Assembly: GCA_001557505.1 (NCBI GenBank) | Contig: LSAX01000001.1 | Coordinates: forward strand, 1,798,001-1,862,000 | DNA: 64,000 bases | Direction of reading: 5' to 3' | Source: Reticulascus tulasneorum | Taxonomy: Eukaryota; Ascomycota; Sordariomycetes; Glomerellales; Reticulascaceae | In this document: positions 55,990 through 64,000 of the stretch, in pieces | Numbering within the stretch: the first letter of the stretch is position 1 | How the letters are laid out: each line of letters starts with the position of its first letter | Made by a program: the position numbers and the translations under genes | The notes under the pieces: generated by a model | Databases searched by the model: none | Told to the model about the DNA's origin: nothing | What the model saw: the letters and a program-made list of their open reading frames with translations, nothing else

Positions 55990-58900
55990 TTTGGCTGTGT
56001 TGCGTCGATTGATCAATCTGTGTACGATTCTGGTTGATATTGATGCCCGGATGTCGTGTCCGTCACAGTTGAGGCCACACGGACCCAGTATATTCAGCCA
56101 CCAGTCGTGCAGTAAGCAGTCGATCGCCCAGGAAAGGTGGGATACGAGTGAGTATAATTATCGATGATATCTGTAGAGCACAGTAAATGTCAGCGATATG
56201 TCTCATCTTTGACTTGAGGTGCCGATGCTTGTGTAAGGTAGGGCACCCCATCAATCACAGTATGTAGCGGAGGGGCAAGCGCAAGGACCGTATCAGGGTG
56301 CATGTGCTCCTGTGGCCATAGCGGACTGGAGTACATGGAAGCCACACAGACGAGGAAGACCATACTAACCTAAGCGCGTAGAATGTGGGTGTCGGGCGAC
56401 GGTCGTCAAAAGGCCATTCAGTGCTGAGCGAAGAGGCGGTAATGTGCTCGTGGGGGGGCGGTTGATAAGAGAAGCGGATGTACTTGTCGGGATGGTTGAA
56501 AACCTCGGGCGAAGTCTGCTCGTTGATGATGGGCAGAGGTGTCGCAGGAAATGAGGATGGGATGGGAAAGTCGGGGGAGGTGAAAGGCGGGCGACTTTTT
56601 CTTCAGATGTGCGGTGTCGGGGGGGTTGATGAAAGTGACTCGGAGCTGGCGAATCGACGTGGTCTGAATGATGCACTGTAGTCTCTAGGTACGTAGCCGG
56701 GACCGCCAAGTACCCAAGTAGCTGCGCGGTTTTATGGGACTAGCTGCAAAGGGATGTATGTCAGTGGGCAGTCCGGTTTCCATGAGTAAAAAAGAAGGGA
56801 CCAGATTCATTGACAAGGGGTAAACGACAGAGTTAAGAAAAATGGAGGGTTTCGGTGAATGCGACAACCACAGTTGCGACTGACTGCTCCGTGGAGATGG
56901 GCAAGCGACTTACTGAACCGGCGAGCGATTGGCTTCGCTGGTTTTCGCTTTGGGTCGGCTCCCGGGGCGCGAAAGTTGCACAGTGAAAAGCCTTGGGGAA
57001 TATGCTACGGGCAAGATAGGTGGATGGGCAGATAGACAGAAGAAGCACAATGAGGGAGGGGTAGGATAAATGAGGACCGACCGACAGGAGGGTGTGTGTG
57101 CGAGTGAGTGTGTGACGGTTTGCGTGTGAGCGGTGGTGAGAGCAGCGAGACAGATGGAGGAGGGAAGTGCTTGGGAGGATCAAATTGGAGAAAGTAGCTG
57201 GAGATGTTTCATGAAGCAGACAAGCGCGGGTTGGGCAGCCTAATAAGAATGAGGGTTCGACGCCCGGAAGCGCAAGAGCAGGAGCAGGAGCAAATCGCAG
57301 GAAGAAAGAAGAGGGAGAGGGAGAAGGGGTGTGTGAGAGAGAGGACGGCGTATGAAATGGTGGCGGATGAAGCGGCTGAGGCTGAGTAGTACCTTTTGAT
57401 GTCCTGGGCTTGGCTGCGAAGTCGAAGTATTTCTCTGCACGTTGGTGGTGTTGGGTCGGATTTGTATAAGTGATGGATGAGCGATGGGAGGAAGTCAGCG
57501 GTAATTTTGTGCCACCCCCGTTCGGCTCGTCTCTGCGAGGCCGTGGTGAGTATTTGTTTCTTGGTACGACGCAAGGCGAATGCGGTAACTGTCGAGGCTA
57601 CCCGAGAAGCAACGGATAAAGCTCTCTTGAATATGACAAGTAACTTTCTCTGGCTCTGTTTCCCTGAGCCGTTCCGTTCTTCCCTTCACCGGTCTTCTCT
57701 TGGTGAGAGAAAGGAATCGCACAACTCGATTGCGCCCCCGGAGCAAGGCGATGTCGCCCTCTGGAAATGCCAGTTAGTTGATTGGTCGCGGTATATATGG
57801 CGAGGCGGCCAGATTTCACCAATCCTTTGCGAATCCCAAACCAGCGTGGTATTTTGGAACTCGTTCAAAGGTTGGATGCACTCTGGGCTGCCCCTGCTCC
57901 TCCGCAAGGGTAGGTTACATACATCTATGATTTGGAAAAGTATGCCGTGATGGTAATCAAGCGCGGGTATCTTGGAGCTTGTCTCACTGCGTGATGGTGG
58001 TCGATGTGGTCTCCGCTCGTGCCGGGCAAGTCGCTTTATTAGTGCTCCTCCCCGCTGGATGGGTTCGAATGCGGTCCCCACAGCCAGTCCGATATCAACA
58101 AACCGCTATCTTGCTTGTCCTTCTTGCCTCTCTCGTCCCTCTCAGCTTAGACTGTCTCTCTATCCGTCGGCGGCTTCTTTTAATAGGATCAAGAATGGCC
58201 TCCTCCCTGGTCTGGATCGAGTTCAATCAATCTTCGGGCTTCCCAGCTAGGCAGCTGATGTGGAGGAAGTCACTCTATGATTGAGTGCGTGTAAATTGAA
58301 TCTGCTGCGGGATGGGGGAGCGGGAGAGCCGGGCTGTGGCCAGTAAGAAGATGGAACCTCGGAAATGGAGCCCTTTTGCCAGCAAGGGAGAGAGAGAGAG
58401 ACCAACCTGTTCGTTCGTTATAAAGGTTAAAAAAGAAATGGCTTCGATAAGACCGTCCGTCTTACTCCCAAATTGGCAAGGTCCTCGTTTGTGGTTCTTT
58501 CTCGCTCGACTCGACAGACAACTCGTTCGCGCCTGGAACCCGTGGCGGGCGTGGTGGTACTGGTGGTGGTGGTTGATCAGGATTCGCTAAATAACCCCAA
58601 AATGTTGCGACTCATGAACTGCTTCTGCCAAGACCTGCAGTCGAGCTATTCGTCTCTTTTTGCTACACCCCTGCCGCTTTCTTGGAGATCGCTAGGTAAG
58701 CTACTTTGGCTCTGATCGGCTTGTGTATCGTTCCACAGGAGAAGAACTGTAAGTCGCTGGTGTTTCTGCGCATATGGGGGTATTGCGTCAACTTCATATG
58801 CGCTTGGCAATCTGGACATGTCCTGGCCTTTTACATACCTGTTTGGTTCCTTAGGGTGGGAATTTCTCGCACCTTTGCAAAGGACTGCCCCCCAGGCTTT

Positions 58901-60757
58901 TATACTGTCCTATTGCAAGCTAAAAATAATACATCAACTATATGTGCCGGGGCCACTAAGTTCACCTGCGTCTCCTGACTCGTCCTATCTCCTAGAGGGT
59001 GTTCTCCCATTTCCTCCTCACCGGGAATACTTCGAACACCATGGAGAATGCCGGAAGGCGAGGGAGGGCACAAATCTACGCCCGTGATCCCCCAAGCCAG
59101 GCAAGACTAAGACACCAGGGCACACCTTTAGATAGCGTCGGAACCGCGCTTTCTGGCCTTCATCATCGGGACCTGCTTGTAGAATCAACGAAGATGGTGT
59201 CTCCCCGGGCTCCCCCATCTAGGTCATGCACCGCATTCTCTCCAGCTTACTGACACATCGAATGCATCACGAAGCAGTTTCCTGTATCGATGGCTTGGTT
59301 CCCGCCACCAGAAAACTAGGCAAAGGCCACAAATGGAAGAATGTCCTTGTTCAAAATATGGGAATCTGTCTCATTTGCATCGCCTATTGCAAGGTAGGTC
59401 CCTACCGACCACACCTTACCCGCTACCTGGGAGCGGGTGAGGCGGTGCCGGGAACCTTTCGCTCTGGCCATATCCTTCGGTCAACCTGAACGAGAGGCCA
59501 GAAGCCATGCGGCCTGCTCGGTCAGTGTCAGTGGGGGTACGCAGATAGGTAGCTGGTTCCAACATTCAAAAGTTCTGTCTGCCCAGGTTCCAGAATATCA
59601 TAGAAATAGACGCAGGGATCTCCGCCACAGCTAGTCATCCTCTTCAAGCGGGCTCGGTGGGCTATCTTCGAAGGTAGCCATTTGCCTCAGGAGGGTTATG
59701 CGACGGGAGATGGGAAACTGGGAGATGGGAGATGGGAGATGCAGAACACTGTCACATTCCATTCCGATGCCGTGTGTGTGTGAATGCCGTGATATGGGTG
59801 CCACACTGGTGGCCGCAAGGAGGTGTAATCCGAGTACGTATAGCCATAATAAACTGCAGAGGCACCTACCTACCTGTACCCCATCATGCACGGCTACCAT
59901 CACGAAAACGGGCCAAGGCTCTCGAGGCTATCCAAAGTTGGCAGCATCCCTCAGTCGCACTGTGGCACTGTCTTCTGCGCACCTATCAACTTTTTTGCAT
60001 GTGGTGCGCGCAGTGAAACACCCCGCCAATCATGTGCCCAGGGATTAGCTCATCCCGACCACACCTCTTCCGTTTGATGGCACATCCACTTCCTGCGCGA
60101 TTGCGCCGCCCTCCCATACTCCACCAGTCCAGGCACTCACACTCAACCGGCTACTACCACCATCTCTCTTTTGTCCATCCTGGAACTACACTTCTTTGTA
60201 CCAGAATCGCCGCCCACCCACACACCCATCCACCATATCCAGACCTCGACTTGCGTTACGAGGTCGCGGTGCGGTACGCGCGGACACTAGGCTTCCAAGA
60301 ATTACCTGTTTTTCTCCACCTAAACCGAACAGGTGGTCCAGGACAACCCACCCATTCGACTAATCCTGTAGGCACCCTTCACCCCCATGGCCCATCCTCA
60401 TTATATCAAGAGTGCTGAACTTCCATGCAGCGGAGCAGTAGTGCTAGCATATCGAAAACCGAGGTCTCATCTGCCATCCTACACCACCTTCTTCGACTTC
60501 CTGCGCGTGGCCAGTAGTAGTTCGGGGGGAGCTCCGGCATACCATCTAGATCCAATCAGATCATCCCTGCCCAACGACCGTCGTCGCACCTCCCATCGAT
60601 AGATACACTGGGGGGTCACTAGGCACACATATCAGCTTTCGGTGAATCACCACCCTTCCGTCTGGGCAGCTGCTTCCTATACGAGCTGCGGATAGGGGCC
60701 TTGAGTTCTAGAAACTACGTCATATACACCCATCACCTAGCACCCGAAGACTCCAAA
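55990..60757. other. 4.8 kb divergent gap between the bHLH and SFT2 genes
   Basis: No conserved frame on either strand; open frames stay under 160 codons. The left part probably carries a long leader of the bHLH gene: on the minus strand a GTTAGT donor near 56370 and a CTACAG acceptor near 56171 could bound a leader intron. A GAGCAG-type repeat is at about 57270-57300. No tRNA or other RNA gene was recognised by eye. Confidence 0.5.
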
Positions 60758-61971
60758 ATGGCCTCTACTTCATTCAGAGACTCGATCGGCTCGCTCGGCT
60801 GGTCGCGCCGTGATCAGGATGTGCCGGTGGACACATCGCAACAGAGCGGCCTCCTGTCTTCGATCAAGTCCTTGAACCCGTTCCAAGACCGTGGCTATGT
60901 CCAACTGCCTACGATCGAGGGCGCTGGCGCGCCTCTGCCTGCGCCTAGTAGACGAGAAGAGGAAGAAGGCTGGTTTGTGCGTGAGTCACCCCGAGTTTGT
61001 TGGACTTCCTCAAGTCTCGGCTCCCCTGCATCAGACCGAATGCAGCGCCTGCAAGCCATGTCTCACCTTCCCATGTGAACAAGAGGATGCCTACCTGCTG
61101 GTGTTGAGAACAATCCATTCTAACGAATCCCGCTGACGTACAATGCTTTCTTTGTAGTGAGTCGGTGGGATAGATTGCTCGTCTTTGGGGCCTGCAATCT
61201 CGGTGCGCTTGCCTGCTTCGTCATCTGCTTCGCCCTGTTCCCGGTTCTGTCTCTTCGGCCAAGGAAGTTTGTAATTTTGTGAGTCCGCCCAGTCGTTTTG
61301 TCAAACCTGTGTCGCCCCAGCCTGGTTGTTCCCTCTCTTACCCCCACGCAACATCCCAGTGGCCGCGTCGGCCAGATACATGACTCCCGGCTGGCTCGGC
61401 AGGTGCGGCCTCGTTTTCTGGAGGCTTTGCCTCGCTGCAACTACCCGCCCCGCATGCAAGATGATCTCGCATGATCGATCCCTAGGTAGTTATATCACCA
61501 GGTGACTTGACGAGATGACCTGCGCTCCCCTTTACTTGGGCTTCTCTTAGTAGCTTAGGCAGATCATCCTCACTAGTCCGAGTTGCACAGCTAATATGAG
61601 GGTGTCTCAACCAGGTGGACGCTCGGATCTGTCTTGTTCCTAGCATCCTTTGCAGCCGTAATGGGGCCTTGGGCATACTTCCGACATCTCATATCTGCCG
61701 AGCGCGTGCCATTCACTGCCGCCTACCTGGGGTCTCTCGGTCTGTCCCTGTATTTTGCAGTTGGGGTTAGTACGAGTTCGTCGGGTGCCCTTTTCTGCTT
61801 GCTAACCTCGCCAAACAGCTTCATAGCACCATCTTAACGTTGATTTCTGCCATTGTTCAGTTAGCCTGCCTGGTCTGGTATCTGGTCAGCTATTTCCCCA
61901 TGGGATCAAGCGGCTTGCGGCTTGCAACAACATTTGGTGCGAGACGAGCTGCGGCTTGGATGTCAGGTTGA
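60758..61971 (+). CDS. SFT2: Vesicle transport protein Sft2 (Golgi)
   Basis: Small four-span Golgi membrane protein linked to fusion of endosome-derived vesicles with the Golgi. Four exons, 60758-60980, 61158-61278, 61615-61765 and 61819-61971, give 215 residues. Introns are 177, 336 and 53 nt; the first two are much longer than others in this window. The N-terminus is polar (FRDSIGSLGWSRRDQDVPVD). The family core starts LSRWDRLLVFGACNLGALAC, then FVICFALFPVLSLRPRKFVI, LWTLGSVLFLASFAAVMGPW, RVPFTAAYLGSLGLSLYFAV and STILTLISAIVQLACLVWYL. The end is YFPMGSSGLRLATTFGARRA with a few more residues. Splice phases agree throughout, and donor and acceptor sites are canonical (GTGAGT, GTGAGT, GTTAGT). 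The ATG at 60758 has the context AAAATGG. Confidence 0.95.
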
Positions 61972-64000
61972 TGACTCCGGCTTTGTCCACTTGCTTGCGG
62001 ATTATTGATCCGTGGGAAATGTATGAGTAAACCAAAATTGTTTCATCTAGCCTGCCGTTAAGAAGTGCACGCAACTTACTGCTGCTCAGTATGTACTGAC
62101 TAATCTGATAATATCTGCCTGAGTCATCGCATGTGCCCCTACTTTAGTAGTCGTACTTGATTTATGGTAGTTTCTTTTGATAAGTTAAGGACTGCGAGCT
62201 AGGCGTTTGGGCATCGACGTTCTGCCCATGCTCTATCTTACCCGCCGCGGCTCGGCCGGGCGAACATTATGCTTAAAAGTCGGTTGGTTTCATAGTGGGC
62301 TGTCACAAAATATGGGAGTAAATATCATTTCAACATTCAGGATTGTTGGCTATATGCATCGCGTAGAACAGTTTTGTAACAGGCCATACTCGTGAAAAGC
62401 AAGACATCTAGAGCCGACGGCCTCCAAGACGGCACTCACCAAGCACTAAGGGCGTATCTCCTTTGTTTTAGCTTGAGCATTTGGGGCCATGCTCAGCTCA
62501 TCCCTCCTTCGGCACATGATTTGTGACGCAAACTACTTCGCCTGGGGCTCTCCTTACTTCATCTTGTCCAGCTTCAGCTACGAATTTCAGGGAAGCTCTA
62601 CTTCAGTTAGCCCGTGTACAATAATAGTTATTCATGTCATGATCTGAGGTTAGAGTCGGGGTAGTTGCTCTCGAAACCAAAGTGTAATGTGCGGGTTTGA
62701 TAATCTCACCCTGGAACTAATTCGGCACGGGCCGGGAAAGCATCGGGTCAGAAATCGGATGGAATTGATCTACATACTTTCGTGCCCTTACCTTACCTAC
62801 CTAGGTAGGCAAGTAGGTAAGTACTTAGTCAAGTGGTGACATGAAAATCGATGCACATAAAGCTCGGCGCAAGATATTCTAGCTTTTTCCCCATTTTTAC
62901 GGGACTCCATTTTTTAACGACTGGGAGGACCAGCATGTAACGAAGCTCACTTCAGTTATTATATATGCAGCTGCGTACACTTCCTCGGACAGCGAGCAAC
63001 TCGAGCACCAGGTCGAAAATAATTGAATCAGCTTCTTTTCAAGAAAAATATCTGCCCCGCGTTTTCAAGCCCAAATTCGACACTCTAACGGTGGTGAGTT
63101 TGGGGCTTCAGAAGAAGGCAGCGAGAAGTCATGCCAAGTGGATATCGTCTCTCGCGCCGCTTCTTGCATGGCTCTTTGTGCCGTTGACACTGGACCCGAG
63201 GAGGACCCCCGCCTGCGTAGCTCCATGGTGGTCGGGCACAGATATAGACGTTTTACACAATAGTCCCAATCCCGGATCAAGCTGGCAAAGGCCCCTTCTT
63301 GTCAAGAAATGCCGCGTTTCCCATGCTTCTAGTTTGGAGCATTGTCAATAACACTGCTCCTGGGCGTGCCTACATGATCTGTGTGTAAGAAGTGGCTAGG
63401 TGAAGTTGTTGAGCCACATGTACCGATGTGTGTGCCCTTGAGTATAGAAATAGCAGGTGGTAATTATCCATGGATACTGAGGGGTGGGCCAGGAATAGAG
63501 ACGAACGGACTCTTGGCCTGGTTACCTCTTGAGGTTACTTGGGGAGGACAACCTATGGAACGATGATGGCTAAAAGTGGCATATTGAAATGTGTGTGCAA
63601 AATGGGACCATGGATATTGAATTTGTAAAAGGAATGGTTGCCAACGTTACCTTTGGAAGCACTACCCTATCCAACTTTACCTACTTACCCCGGGTAGAGG
63701 AGGGAGCTCTACCTGTCCGGTACTTTACAGTTAACACGGTTTCTTTCGGATTAATCAGAGAATAACCGAGAGCGATGCTCATGCACCTCCACCATGGCTG
63801 GGGCTTGGAATGAGGGAAAGAGTCAGATGGGCAATCGAGCACAAAACGCACAGAACAGACAAATCTATAGGTTTCCGATGCAAGAATTAACATCCATCTA
63901 CCTACCTGCCTACCCACAGGCTAGTCCAGAGTGTAAGAAGACGTTCAGCTGTAGGGGAGAGCGTTTGCTGGCTCGTACGGACTGTACATAATACGGTATC
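61972..64000. other. 2.0 kb right-end stretch without recognisable genes
   Basis: No conserved frame. The longest open frame (62965-63351, 128 codons) has no family features. It contains the perfect palindrome at 62796-62809 and further ACCTACCT-type motifs at about 63680 and 63896. A gene could begin beyond the right edge. Confidence 0.5.
62792..62821. repeat. Inverted repeat with nested 14-bp palindrome (CCTACCTAGGTAGG)
   Basis: CTTACCTAC (62792-62800) and GTAGGTAAG (62813-62821) are perfect 9-bp inverted arms around a 12-nt spacer. Within it, 62796-62809 is a perfect 14-bp palindrome. It is the clearest copy of an AGGTA/CCTAGG motif seen in several other gaps. Confidence 0.9.

Noticed and set aside
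58030..58080. GGTTCGAATGC resembling a tRNA T-loop
   Set aside because: No matching acceptor stem, A box or anticodon arm can be drawn upstream.

Overview
The window is nuclear DNA of a filamentous ascomycete, most likely a Sordariomycete. A hypocrealean genus is plausible, but I cannot name one. The evidence is the introns: mostly 46-70 nt, GT-AG, with CTAAC or CTGAC branch sites a few bases before YAG. The conserved gene set is typical of moulds, and gene-dense blocks alternate with gene-poor stretches of 2-5 kb. All gene models here were assembled by eye from splice signals, reading frame and recognised family motifs. Where I give exon limits, the frames and lengths add up exactly.

Layout, left to right. 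At 1-1732 is the 3' end of the PI4-kinase gene STT4 (+), tail to tail with an eight-exon manganese-type CDF transporter (1957-4023, -). A 5.3 kb gap with a long AG microsatellite follows. Then come a disordered, Met/Gln-rich fungal protein of unknown function (9324-12190, +), lumazine synthase RIB4 (12535-13251, -) and a MutL homologue of the MLH2/PMS1 type (13738-16542, +) interrupted by one in-frame TAG. After another 3 kb gap lie a TRP-like/ML-domain membrane protein (19700-23218, +) and three ribosome and translation genes: ACL4-like (23911-25023, +), GIR2-like (25246-25994, -) and PUF6 (26318-28479, +). A Cys-rich single-pass membrane protein (29436-30563, +) precedes a dense block: RPB4 (-), TRS23 (+), RPN10 (-), a borealin/Nbl1 homologue (+), TMA22 (-) and a large methyltransferase-domain protein (38108-41065, +). 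The right third is sparser. It holds a five-exon zinc-finger factor (41498-45219, -), an ethanolamine/choline kinase (48211-49529, -), the TORC1 regulator NPR3 (51488-53671, +), a bHLH factor (54379-55989, -) and the Golgi protein SFT2 (60758-61971, +). The last 2 kb appear non-coding.

The genes do not form a metabolic cluster. Themes that recur are lipid signalling and membrane traffic (STT4, TRS23, SFT2, ethanolamine kinase), ribosome assembly and translation (ACL4, GIR2, PUF6, TMA22), and transcription, chromosome and TOR control (RPB4, borealin, NPR3, bHLH and zinc-finger factors). Many neighbours are divergent pairs sharing 0.3-1.4 kb promoters.

The most interesting signal is the premature TAG at 14425-14427 in the MutL gene. 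The frame is open for 229 codons before it and 705 codons after it. The TAG lies in the loop of a perfect 5-bp hairpin. That is the preferred setting for the A-to-I mRNA editing seen in Sordariomycete fruiting bodies, where UAG is recoded to UGG. Other unusual points are a start codon split by an intron (TRS23), a 20-nt microexon (TMA22), a GC-AG intron (CDF gene), a zinc-finger protein combining a Zn2Cys6-like cluster with C2H2 fingers, and CCTAGGTA-type palindromes that I saw only between genes.
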